Shown: positions 36,255 to 47,039, counted from the first letter of the stretch. The stretch: 64,000 nucleotides of DNA from [Phialemoniopsis] sp. UDSM-2020 (GCA_018873225.1 JAEILZ010000006.1:124001-188000), one strand, 5' to 3'. A program made the numbers and translations. The notes: a model not told the origin generated them from the sequence alone.

Positions 36255-36982
36255 ATGAACCAAACATTTACAACGATCCAATCTACGACAGACACCCCGC
36301 CATCAGTCTCTCTCAACCTGTCAACAATGGCTCCAAACTCCTTCCTTGTCAGCAATCCTGAATTTACGACGGTTCTATCTCGGCTTCGGGACCGGTCGTT
36401 GAAACCAGCGGCCGTGCGCTCAACGGTGGCCGAGCTGACTAGACTTCTTGCCAAGGAGGCGGTCACGTCGCCCCCCAAGCCGGGTGAAAAGATCGCTGTG
36501 GTGGTAATCATGCGATCCGGTCTGGCGATGATGGAGCCCTTTGTGGAGGCTCTGCCCGAAGACACAGACATGGTCATCTACCACCTGGGCCTGTTCCGGG
36601 AGCGAGAAACCCTTCAGCCCATCGAGTACTACAATAAGTTTGCCAAGAAAACTCCTAATATCACCCATGCATACGTCCTCGACCCGTTGGTCGCGACGGG
36701 CGGTACGGCAGGAGCCGCTATCAACATCTTGAAGTGAGTACTGAATAGCATCAGCACTGGTCAACGACTAACAGACATGCTTGTAGGGACTGGGGCATTG
36801 ATCAGATCACATTCTTGTGCTTGATAGCAAGTCAGACAGGTTTGGAAGCTGCATCTAGAGTATGGTCGGAGGGGACGCGTTTTGTGGTGGGGGCTGTCGA
36901 TGCAGAGCTCGACAGCAAAGGCTATGTTAAGCCTGGTGTTGGTGATATTGGCGATAGGCTATTCGGTACCGCCCTAGGTTAG
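36255..36982 (+). CDS. Uracil phosphoribosyltransferase, bacterial-type (Upp-like)
   Basis: Exons 36255-36733 and 36787-36982; 224 aa. Converts uracil plus PRPP to UMP and pyrophosphate. The PRPP site DPLVATGGTA is clear, as are IMRSGLAMMEPFVEALPEDTDMVIYHLGLFRERETLQPIEYYNK and the C-terminal GYVKPGVGDIGDRLFGT, which follows the bacterial Upp pattern (GYI-x-PGLGDAGDR-x-FGT). The protein starts either at 36255 or at a second in-frame ATG (MAPNSFL, 36327). In the URC pathway UMP, rather than free uracil, is thought to enter the ring-opening steps, so this enzyme could feed Urc1. It is not closely similar to the second UPRT at 39.5-40.5 kb. Confidence 0.92.
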
Positions 36983-37125
36983 GATCTATAGATGAATAGA
37001 AAACAGCGAGTTGATGACATTGATTAACACTGGTTCGGCACTTTGTTATCATCATGTTGGTTCTTAGGATGTTTGCAAACGCCAAGTAGTTTTATTTCAT
37101 GTCCACGTAAAGCGACATGGCCCAA

Positions 37126-39168
37126 TTAGTGCCAAAGTGAAGTCACCGTTTTAGTCATTGTGAAGAATTGCCAAGGGGACCGTCCTTGCACATTCAAGTC
37201 TGCCATGATTCATTGTCAGTCGTCTTGTCCAGTTTCCAGTGCGCTTTGTCACTTACCACCCATAAAAGAGTCCTTGTTTGCTGTTCTCAAGACCGGTCCA
37301 GATGGAGCTAAGGGGTCGTTAGTCATAGCTGAATCACCAGTGAAGTGGATGACTGACCAAGAATTGGTACATTGATGCCTATCTGTCCAACATTTACTGA
37401 GCGTTGAAATATCTGGGCCTTGACAGGGCTGTTGGTAAACAGCGTGCAGCCGTTGCCGTCTGTATCGGTCAGTCACTCTGAAGATCTCGATGAGAGAAGT
37501 GCTTACATCTGTTGGTGTTGATGTATTCAATCGCTTCTTCCAAGGAGTCCACCTCGACACAGCACAGAACCGGGCCGAAGATTTCTTCTTGATAACACGA
37601 CATGTATGGCTTGACGTCGGTCAGAATTGTAGGGCCCACAAAGTTGCCGTCAGGATACTCGGGGACGCTATAGTTCCGACCATCAAGCACCACCTTTGCG
37701 CCCTCCTTCTCCGCAGTGGTGATGATCTCCTCGACACGCTTCTTGGACTCTGCCGAGATGAGCGGGCCCACTTCGACGCCTGGATCAAGCCCACATCCGA
37801 TAACGAGGGACTTTGCAAGCTTGACTAGCTCATCGAGCCAGTCTTTGGTTGATCCCACAAGGATGACAACACTCAGAGCCATGCAGCGCTGTCCCGCAGC
37901 ACCAAAGGCACTTCCGGCAATGGCATACAAAGACTTCATCTTGGACGCGTCGTCCAGCACCACACCGTGATTCTTGCCGTTACATTCGGCCTGGATCCGT
38001 TTGCGAGTGGCACGAGCATGTTCAGTAATGCGCTCGCCAGCGATATCAGAACCCACGAAGCTGACAGCATGGATGGTCGGTTGAGCTAGAAGCGCGTTGA
38101 CCACACTGGAGCCGCCGTTGATGAGATTGAAGACCCCTGGAGGGAAACCTGCTCGGAGAAAACAGTCCGCGAGCGCTTGTGATACTGACGGCGTTCTCTC
38201 AGACGGCTTCAGGATCACGGTGTTTCCAGCAAGGATAGCATATGGTATTGACCACAGGGGGACTAGGAAGGGGAAGTTGAACGGGCTTATTGACAGGCAG
38301 ACGCCCTTCAGGCAAGACTTTGTTAGCTTGGTTTCTGTAGAAGCTGCATTACGAAAAGAGGCTTACCAATGGCTCGTTGACGGTGTGTATCTCAGATGAC
38401 TGATTAACGTAATGGCTCCCGCCAATGTCATTTGCGACAGAACAAGCCGTCTCTATGGCGTCAAGACCGCGCTCAAACTCTGCATCCGCATCGGATAGAG
38501 TCTTGCCTACTTCAACACATAGATAATGCCTCTGAGTATACATGTCAGAATGACGATAGAGGTACAAGGTTGCGGAAATGAATTACAATTTGTGCCGAAC
38601 TCTGTTTCAGGACATGAAGAAGACTGATCATCTTACTTCTCCTCTTCAGCAACGAGATAGACGCCCAAGAGTGTTGTGCAGCGGTAGCGGCAGTCACTGC
38701 GCTCTGTATCTCGGCACTTGTTGACTCGGGAACCCTGGTGATGAATGTTTGTGATGCCTGTGACCATGGTTAGGCCTTGGATAGTAGCTCAGATGTCTTT
38801 TGGAGGTGGTTGTAACGACTTACAGGATCATGAACCTTGGTCCACGTCCGCGATTTAGAGAGAATGAACTCATTGCCGATGAAGTTATAGGTGACCCCCT
38901 TGGCGAGCATCACATCGCCGTAGCTTGAGTCTGCAAGGGCATGATGCTACGATATTGGCAATTAGTAACAGCTTTCATAAGACAGGAGATCGTGGCAACG
39001 TTTATCATAACTTGAATTATGAAGCAACCTACCTCTGTCCTTGATCTCTTTCGTGATGATTCTACCTAGGCGTTAGCATCTGCCCGACCAGAGTCTCCTT
39101 GATTGCATCTTACCCTGGTCTGAGCTCATTGATCGTGGGGTCTCCATATCTCGGTACAATATCTCCAT
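37126..39168 (-). CDS. Methylmalonate/malonate-semialdehyde dehydrogenase (ALDH6 family)
   Basis: Nine exons: 39168-39114, 39065-39033, 38930-38824, 38757-38587, 38531-38367, 38305-37507, 37459-37358, 37307-37257, 37199-37126; 518 aa. ALDH6 enzymes are CoA-acylating and turn malonate semialdehyde into acetyl-CoA and CO2. Evidence: [48 protein letters not shown] with catalytic Cys about 318, GQIGINVPI, and the C-terminal GDLN-x-GR ... FFTMTK pattern. All nine exons join in frame only with the sites given. The URC pathway is expected to yield malonate semialdehyde or 3-hydroxypropionate, so this enzyme would close the route to central metabolism. Confidence 0.9.
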
Positions 39169-39515
39169 TCACTCAAGCAGTACTGTACTGCACAAAACTG
39201 ATGCAAGGTAAACCGCAGCATGCTGGATTTCAGGTACTCAGTCCCACATCATAGGATCGCCACTCACGATTCACTGCTAGCGGGCTTAGCCAGTCGGGCA
39301 GTACGCCGAAACCGCATCGAGGAAGTTGCCCGATTTCCTGGAAATGCACTCCCTATCTCGGTGGATGACCTCTTATCTTTCACGTTTATCTCGGGGTTGA
39401 TACGACTCCAGTTCTTGGAGATAAGACCTTGCCGGATACGCACTACACTACACTACGAACAGCTAGTCACGACTCCACACGCACCCCAGTTTCCCCGCAC
39501 CTCTTCCCTCCCGGG
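39169..39515. promoter_or_regulatory. ALDH promoter with GATA sites
   Basis: 347 bp between the ALDH start and UPRT-2 stop. Holds CTTATC near 39372, TTATCTC near 39386, and a perfect GAGATAAGAC at 39418-39427. Confidence 0.55.
39418..39427 (+). promoter_or_regulatory. GAGATAAGAC motif (ALDH promoter)
   Basis: Third perfect copy of the cluster's 10-mer. Confidence 0.55.
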
Positions 39516-40450
39516 CTACGTCGTCCCATAATACCTGTCGCCGAAGTCGCCAACTCCAGGGGCAATATGACTGGGTTCGGCCAATTCGGTTAGTTTAGAA
39601 TCCTGGCCAAAATGCAGGAGCAGCTTGGGCAAAACTCACTTGGAAGGGGTCAGGTCATCGTCGACCGCGGCCGTGACCAGTCTGAGCTGCGGGAAGCGTT
39701 TGTGCATGACCGCCAAGCCCTTTCTTGAAGCGACCAGGTTTACGAAGACCATGTTCTCTTCGCTTACTCCGGCTTCTTTGAGAACATCTATGGCTTTTGT
39801 AGCAGACCCTCCAGTTGCCAGCATTGGTTCCAAGATGAGCACGGCTGGACGGATGTCAGTAACACTGACCCAGAGAGTTTTTTGACCCAGGCCGGACAAC
39901 GCACTCGATGATGAGATACTCTGCGGTAACTTTGAGTACAGATGATGAGGCAAGCTTGTCGTCTCATCTCGCTGTATCAAGATCTTTCCGAAGCTGAGCG
40001 GACCGCTACAACCATTTCCAGTTAATCAGAATAACTATACACGAAGTACATTCATCTCGATTCCGCCATACCTGTACACCTTGCGTAATGCATTCTCAAA
40101 GCTTGAACCCGCTCGTAGAATGCTGACTCCACAAACTGATTTCCTCTGGTAGCAGCCGTGATAAGTACTACCTGTTGGCGTAGAGACATCAATCAACTCG
40201 GATGGAACATGATCGAGGGCTTCAGGAAGACGGTCAGTATGCGTCTGCAAAAGCCGATGCAGTTGTGATTTGTAAACGTACCAGTCATGAGCAACTGCGT
40301 GGCTACTTTCTCGAATGCGTCAACGAAATCAGAGCATTCCGTTTTGGAGCTCCGTATTCGTGTCATGCAACTCAGCAAGTAACTGCGTTGTGGTAGAATG
40401 GTGACATTGTCAAAGTAGTCAGGTGTATCAACGCCGTTGAGACTGGGCAT
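39516..40450 (-). CDS. Uracil phosphoribosyltransferase, eukaryotic Fur1 type
   Basis: Exons 40450-40282, 40219-40072, 40005-39920, 39844-39640, 39570-39516; 220 aa. Same reaction as UPRT-1. The eukaryotic features are TPTGSTYHGCYQRKSVCGVSILRAGSSFENALRKVY, GKILIQRDETT, LEPMLATGGSATKAIDVL, and the terminal APGVGDFGDRYYGT. The third intron (39845-39919) is 75 bp, in frame and stop-free, so reading through it would insert 25 extra residues just before the PRPP loop; splicing restores KLPQTVLILEPMLATGG. It corresponds to the FUR1/URC6 step of the described pathway. Divergent from the PRPP synthetase gene. Confidence 0.92.
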
Positions 40451-41126
40451 CTTGTTTCTGTCAATCGAAATCAGATTTGCAATCTTGCATCTAGAGTTGT
40501 TAAGAGTGCATCGGCTTATAGATCATACACATCTCTGATGCATTTGGTTCTGCCTCACATTCTGACTCTAGATTGCATCTCAACATTGGTCATAATGTTT
40601 GCAGCGATCTAACAAAGTGGATTCTTTCCGCGATAGTGCTGAGCCCGGGTGGGTAACGCAATTAGCATCAAGGGAGATCAGATTATCATCTACTTTGTGC
40701 TTGATAACATGTCCTCTTATGGTTCTAGTACCTGAGATAAGCAGTCTGGCAGGGAGATAAGGATGAACTCAAGTTCGTGTACGACTAAAGTCTTCTTTCA
40801 GCTTAGCGCCCAGTGAGGCTTATCCACTATCAGATAATCGCTGACTCTGATACTTGCAGCTTGATAGACGGAAGGCTTAATAGAAATGCATCTTGATGAA
40901 AGTTGAGGCTGATTAGATAGTCAACAGAGAGAGAGCGAGTATGGTAAGCATTCTCATAAGGCTGGATTCACGAGGCAGTCAAGACAATGTTGAACAGTAC
41001 TTGTCACCTGGGCTTAGGCAGAATTGGATCGTGAAATACACTTGGTAGCGTAGAAGCCGACTCTTACAATATGGCTCTTGTCTGTATGGTGATATTCCTT
41101 TGCTTAGGGCATCAGAAAAATAGACA
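40451..41126. promoter_or_regulatory. Divergent promoter UPRT-2 / PRPP synthetase, GATA-rich
   Basis: 676 bp shared promoter. About six GATAA/TTATC sites, including GAGATAAG at 40734-40741 and 40754-40761 and CTTATCC/AGATAATC near 40818-40837. Two GAGATAAG copies 20 bp apart suggest cooperative GATA-factor binding. Confidence 0.6.
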
Positions 41127-42489
41127 ATGGCGGCAAACCTACGTCTTCTCTCTGGTACGTTAATTCAGGTAGTATGCATCATCATCACCAACTAACATTG
41201 TTCCAGGCAAAAGCCACTCAGCTCTGACCGAGCTCATCGCGTCCAGGTCTGTACATTGCAAATCGCGAATACAGCACCGGTAAACTAATGTGAAACCTCA
41301 CGCAGAATCGGCTACCCAATCGAGACCACCGGAGGACTGCGCAGCTCTCGATTCTCCAATGGCGAAACCTGCGTCACGATTGAGACGTCCGTGCGCGGGG
41401 CCAATGTCTTCATCATGCAGACGGCTTCCGAGCCGGTCAACGATATGCTCATGGAGTTGCTCATTGCCATTAGTGCATGCAAGATTGCTTCCGCCAAGGA
41501 GATAGTGGCCGTGATCCCTTGTTTCCCGTACTCTCGCCAGGACAAGAAGGACCGCAGCAGAGCACCCATCACTGCGAAGCTGATGGCAAACCTGCTGGAA
41601 GCGGCCGGTTGCACTCATGTCATTGTGAGTAGACTTTCTTGACACAAGGTTATCTGGAATATCGAAGTTGACGCGAGCTGTAAGACCATGGATCTACATG
41701 CTTCACAAATCCAGGGGTTCTTCAATATCCCTGTTGACAAGTATGTATCAGTTTTCCCAAGACAAGGAGATCTTATAGCTGACCTTCCCTTCATTCAGTG
41801 TACGTATCATTGCTATAATCTCTAGAGTTATTCCCGCAAGTAGCTTACGTCTCATAGCTCTACTCAGAAAAGACAACGATTGAGTACATACATCGTGAAA
41901 TGGGAACGCAAGACCTGATCATCGTATCTCCTGATGCCGGAGGTGCAAAGCGGTATGTCATGATGCTAACCAAAAGAAGCAAACAGAGCACCCACACTGA
42001 CCTTAATGTAGAGCAGCAGCAATAGCCGACAAGCTGCGCGTCGATTTGGCCATCATCCATAAGGAGCGCAAGGTCGTGAGCCAAGTAAGCCGTATGATTC
42101 TCGTGGGCAACGTTATCGGGAAGACTGCAGTACTTGTCGACGACATCGCAGACACATGCGGCACGCTGGCCCTGGCCTCGAAGATACTCAAGGAACAAGG
42201 CGCAACGAGCTGCATAGCTATTGTGACCCATGGCTTCCTTAGCGGCCCATCTGTTGCAGTTGTAGAAAAGAGCGAGCTCGACAGACTCGTGGTGTCGAAC
42301 ACGCTTCCGTTGCCAGCGCATGCAGCGGGATGCTCCAAGATCGTGCAGATGGACGTCAGCCGAACCATCGCAGAAGCGATCCGGCGAACACACAATGGTG
42401 AATCGTAAGCCATAACAAACATCCATGTGAAGCAGTGACCTGAAGGCATGCTAACACAAATTGGCAGGATATCTATGCTGTTCAACTAG
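41127..42489 (+). CDS. Ribose-phosphate pyrophosphokinase (PRPP synthetase)
   Basis: Exons 41127-41154, 41207-41246, 41306-41624, 41685-41740, 41799 (one base), 41858-41952, 42012-42404, 42468-42489; 317 aa, the usual length. Makes PRPP from ribose-5-phosphate and ATP. Seen: [85 protein letters not shown] (PRPP loop) and the terminal NGESISMLF. The VDNLY join needs a single-T exon flanked by cattcag and gtacgt; the alternative single intron (donor at 41745) gives VDKYLYSE. Being paired with UPRT-2 in one promoter, it probably supplies the PRPP used per uracil molecule. Confidence 0.9.
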
Positions 42490-42971
42490 ATCCTTTGGCA
42501 CGGCGTATGGCTCTAAACCACAGCGTACCGACCAATGTACTAGCATGGGCCGTGTAGACCACTCCGTATATCTCGGTCATGATTGATAAATAGGACAACA
42601 AAATGTTCACTCTTACACCTTAAGACCTCAAATGCATTTCCATCTTGCTTCACGTCTTGATCCACACATGGTCTGCTGAAGATCGTTGAAGTGATACTGA
42701 CTATTGGCCATACTTGTCCTTCCCTTCCAAGGGTTCATCCAGTGTAAAAGTCGCAATGCTGATCTCAGCCTTGCAAAAGGACCCCCTTAAGGTAAAAGTG
42801 AAGATGTGAGGCTCGTCTGTGTTTGAGCAGCCCAAGCTTTCTGGCATTCGCTTCACGGGAGACAGAGCAGTAGATAGTAGAGGAGAGAAGCTACGCGTGG
42901 TACATGGTTGTAATCAGAGAAAGAGATTCTCAATTTAAGGGCACTTCCAGAACTCTGAGACATCACTCCAG
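42490..42971. other. Convergent 3' intergenic region
   Basis: About 480 bp between the 3' ends of the PRPP synthetase and PhyH genes. No gene or repeat seen; no GATA 10-mer. Confidence 0.5.
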
Positions 42972-44092
42972 CTAGGCTGGCCTGGTGTAGAAATCCCCGT
43001 CCGCACCAGTCTTGGCGAACTCCTCGTCGCTGTAAAGTTGCGCCCGCACGTCTACCAGGTCCCCACCGTGCTGCAAGAAGAATTCCCTCTGCGAGTGGGG
43101 AAGATGCAGCCTCATGGTATAGTTTGGATGAGCAGGGCTCTAGACCCTTGAGTCAGCCTTAGCCAATTTATACAGATGCTTGCTATGCAACTCACCTGAT
43201 ATCCTAACCCTAGCATGATACGATGTTCTCCACTCGAGTTAGGCATGCCGGCATGCCACGTTCTGATGTCACGGATCATGATATCGCCCCTACAGCAGGC
43301 AGGCTGGATCGGCGGCCGGATCTTCATGCGGCGCTCCTTGGCCTCGGCCGTGACGGGCGGTATCGGCTGGCCCATGCGCGCCAGCGGGTACGGCCTGATG
43401 GACTCAGGCGTCGAGGCGACCTCCTGGTCGCGGCACGTCGTCTGCGCGTGCGAGCCGAGCCAGAACTCGGTCGAGCCGTTCTCGACGCTGAAGTCGCAGA
43501 GCGGGATATTGGCGATGAAGAAGTAGGGGAACAGCGGGTGGTCGAAATTGCAGTCCTTGTGCACGGGCTGGCGCATGCCGCCCGTGTTGGCGAGGGCCGT
43601 GTTGGCGGTGAGCCAGTTCCACACGGGGCGGTGGCCGAGATACCTGATAGCAGCGTGAGTTGGCGGTCTATAATCTGCGTGTGGTTATGACCAAGTACTT
43701 ACGCGTTAGCTAGCTGAAGGAGGTACGGGTTGAAATAGACGTCCTTGCTCAGGTACTCTGGGTCGTTGACCGGGGGTCTCTGTAGGATATTGGCTGCACA
43801 CAATGGTCAACTTCGGATCTTTCATGGCATACATGTACAAGAGTAACTCACACTTGAGACCGTGATTGTATGATTGCGATGGATCTGCGATCCTCCTGTC
43901 TGCGTCTGCACACATGTTCTTATTGAACTTGTCGATCGTCTCGACAGGGATAACGCCTTTCAGTACCACAAGGCCATCCTGGTTCATCGCCCCCAGAACC
44001 TTGGCTAGCGTTTTGGGCGAGTATTTGCCACTCTTACGTTCCTCATCGGTGAGGTATATCTGCTGCACATCGTCTTTAGAAGTTACAGCCAT
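42972..44092 (-). CDS. PhyH-type (phytanoyl-CoA dioxygenase family) Fe(II)/2-oxoglutarate oxygenase
   Basis: Exons 44092-43852, 43793-43703, 43643-43196, 43139-42972; 315 aa. Family oxygenases hydroxylate small molecules using 2-oxoglutarate and O2. The H-x-D iron motif is in PVHKDCNFDHPLFP; the distal His and the co-substrate Arg are in RTWHAGMPNSSGEHRIML. Further features: YLGHRPVWNWLTANTAL, NGSTEFWLGSHAQT, and CRGDIMIRD. No peroxisomal PTS is obvious (ends TRPA), so phytanoyl-CoA is unlikely. It shares a GATA-rich divergent promoter with the NCS1 permease and lies beside the URC genes; a pyrimidine base, nucleoside or breakdown product is a reasonable substrate guess. Confidence 0.88.
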
Positions 44093-44912
44093 TTTGAAAA
44101 GTGCCAAGTCTGCAAATGTTTGGAGTGAAAGATGACAATAACGCCGGCGAGCGCGGTCGGCAGTAGTGAAGTGTTGCGGGGTAAATCAGCTCGGAATGTC
44201 CGACTTGCGGAGGTGATACATGCATGCGTTCCGGATTGACTGGCCGGTGTGTCCTAGTGGGTGATAATATAGCTCTGTGGCACCGCAAGCCGTTACTAAA
44301 ACGGGCACAATAATCACTCCTTCAATCAAGAGACGCCAGTCCCCTTGGAGCTGATGTCGCATCAGCCATCTCAGGCTTGGATAATCGAGCTTTACTTTTT
44401 TTGCCTATTGAGATCCTCCTGATATGAATCGACTAGGGTCGTATCTCACCAAAGGCCAGTACACAGTGCGCTATCAACGGTAGACGTCTTATCTCTCGAG
44501 CTGTAGTTGGCAAGAGATCGACTGGAGTTGCCAGGTGTGGCAGGGTTATCTCCGCTTGATAAGACGCGCGCTCAAATCCATCTTCAGCCATGCCAACCCC
44601 TCACTTGCATGCTTATCAAGGCTGTCTCAGTTGCATGCAGCTCGAGAATTAGGGCGCGAATGCTTCCTGCACCTAGTCCATTGCAGGTATACACCAACAT
44701 GGACGGAGTTGCGTTAGTAGACCCAGGTGGGCTTCGCCGCGGGCCACGGTCACTGTGCTAGATACGCGTGAGAGATAGACATGTGTGATAACAATGGTCA
44801 CTGCTTGGCTGGCTCGAGGATCCCGTCTCCATAAGAGCACTGTATAAACCTGCGGGCCTGAATTCATGTCTGGAGATCATTCAGAGACCATTGAATCTTG
44901 AGCCTTGCCATC
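44093..44912. promoter_or_regulatory. Divergent promoter PhyH / NCS1 permease, GATA-rich
   Basis: 820 bp with about six GATAA/TTATC sites: GTCTTATCTC at 44486-44495, GTTATCTC at 44546, TTGATAAGAC at 44556-44565, CTTATC near 44612 and GATAA sites near 44270 and 44787. Confidence 0.6.
44486..44495 (-). promoter_or_regulatory. GAGATAAGAC motif (PhyH/NCS1 promoter)
   Basis: Fourth perfect copy of the cluster's 10-mer (plus strand GTCTTATCTC); a second GATAAGAC core follows at 44558-44565. Confidence 0.55.
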
Positions 44913-47039
44913 ATGATCGCGAAGACTTACATCCAGAACAGCCGTGAAAGTCTTAGCCGAGCGAAAAGCTCCGTGGCTTCTGCTTTCACCAGCTGGAAGG
45001 CCTTTCACGAGTTCCTTCAAGTGGAGAATACCCTCGTCGAGGGGCAGACGTACTATGAGAACGCGGATCCCAGATGGATCAATGAAGGTTGGTCATGTTA
45101 TTGTTCATGTATTGAAGGCGCCTCTAACAAGAAGACATAGATCTCGAGCCGACTCCTCCGGAGAAGCGAAGTGAGTAGCTACAATGAGTAATTTGGTCTG
45201 AAACCGAGTCTGACTGTTGATTCATAGCATGGGGCTTCAAAACATACTGCATGTTCTACTTTGGCCTGTCCTTCGGCAATTGGAGTCTCGGATCAGTGAG
45301 TCTCCTAGATCCTTTTCGATCGCGTGGTCATTGACAAGCTAGACCATGGTCGGTATTGGATTGAACTGGTGGCAGGCCATGCTCGTCATATTTATTGCCC
45401 AGTTTATTGCCTGCATACCCATGGCTTTCAACTCGCGCGCCGCGACCGTCTACCATCTCGGCTACCCAGCCATCTGCAGATCAGTCTTCGGCCTGGCGGG
45501 CAGCTACTACTTCGTCGGTGCAAGAGCCGCTCTGGCTGTTATTTGGTACGGCATTCAGCGTAAGTCACTGTTGAGTCTCGGAACATCTCCAAGGACTGAA
45601 GCTGACCCTTCGGCTCAAGTCTACTCGGGCGCCAGCCACGTACACAACATGCTGCGAGCCATCTTCGGCGACTCGTACAACAACATCCCGAACCAGCTTC
45701 CAGCCTCGGCTGGCATCACAACGAAGAAGATGCTCGCTTTCTTCATCTTTTGGATCATCCACTTTGTGTTCTGCTTCTTCCGGCCCTATCAGCTGGCTAA
45801 ATTCTTCTGGTTCAAGGGCTTCATCATGATGCCTGCCGTCTTTGGAGTGTTCATCTACTGCATGATTGAGACGCACGCCAAAGTAGGCGGCAGCTTGCCA
45901 CAGTCGACGGTTACGGGAGGCATGGGCTGGGCTATCATGCACGCTATCAACAGTGGTCTTGGGTATGTGTCTCTACCTTGCCTAGTGAAGTGTGAAGGCT
46001 GACCGGAAAATGAACGATAGAAACACGGCGACACTGATCACGAACCAGCCAGACATTGCCAGGTGGAGTAAGACTCGCTCTGCTGCAGTCTACTCGCAAG
46101 TGGTAAGTCAGCCCATCAGACGAGACAGGCTTTTCATGTCCTGACATCAGACGCCCAGGTCATCCGGCCTCTGGCTACTACTGTGTCTGCGGCTCTAGGC
46201 ATCCTCGCAACGGCAGCCATCAACGGCAAGTGGGGTCTCAAGCTATGGAACCCATGGGATCTCCTCGATGCCATCCAGGACCACCATAATACGCCTGCTG
46301 CACGGTTTGCCATCTTTCTCGCCGCGTTCTCGTGGACCATCGGCATCCTCGGCACTAATATTGCCGCTAACATGATCTCTTTTGGCGCCGACATTGCGCT
46401 GTTGTGGCCGCGTTACATCGACATGAAGCGCGGATTCTTCCTGGTCGAGTTCTTGAGCTTCGCCATCGTGCCGTGGAAGATTATGTCGTCTGCTGCGGTG
46501 TTCACTACGTTTCTTTCTGGATACGGACTTTTCATGGCCAGTGTTGTAGCCATTATGCTTGCTGATTGTCAGTTACAAACCAATGCCACCGGTGACTATC
46601 TGATGACCAACCGACAGCTAACAATTTCCCAGACTTCATCCTGACCAAGGGCAACATCATGACAGCCTGGCTGTTCGATCCAAAGAAGACAAACATCTAC
46701 TACCGCTACCACAAAGGGTGGAACATCCAAGCATTAATCGCCTATATCGTTGGTATCGTCCTCCCCTTTCCGGGTTTCACATCAACCTTGGGAGCCAAGG
46801 GCGTGGGCCAGGCTGCCAGGGACATGTTCTACCTTGGCTGGCTGCTCTCATTCTCGGTCTCCTTTGTTGTGTACATTGCGCTCTGCAAGGTGTGGCCGAC
46901 TCATGCCCAGAGACTGATCCGGGAGGCTGGTCTTACTTGGGAGGAGAAGGCCTGCGACGTCCTGATGGGTGAGGATGGTGCTGGTGTCACTGAGGTTGAT
47001 GTCGGAGCAGAGAAGATGGATGGCAAGTCTGTGGTCTAA
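44913..47039 (+). CDS. NCS1 nucleobase permease (Fur4/uracil-allantoin type)
   Basis: Exons 44913-45087, 45141-45170, 45228-45295, 45343-45559, 45620-45962, 46021-46102, 46159-46567, 46633-47039; 576 aa. Proton-coupled uptake of uracil or related bases. Signatures: NADPRWIN-x-DL-x-PTPPEKRTWGF, GLNWWQAM, HLGYPAICRSVFGLAGSYY, NTATLITNQPDIARW (substrate loop), and FSWTIGILGTNIAANMISFGADIALLWPRYIDMKRG. Twelve hydrophobic segments. Uracil is inferred from genomic context; allantoin, uridine or thiamine cannot be excluded on sequence. It is the logical entry step of the cluster and shares a promoter with the PhyH oxygenase. Confidence 0.9.

Noticed and set aside
42972..44092. Assigning phytanoyl-CoA alpha-hydroxylation to the PhyH gene
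   Set aside because: No peroxisomal targeting signal and context is pyrimidine metabolism; only the fold family is kept.
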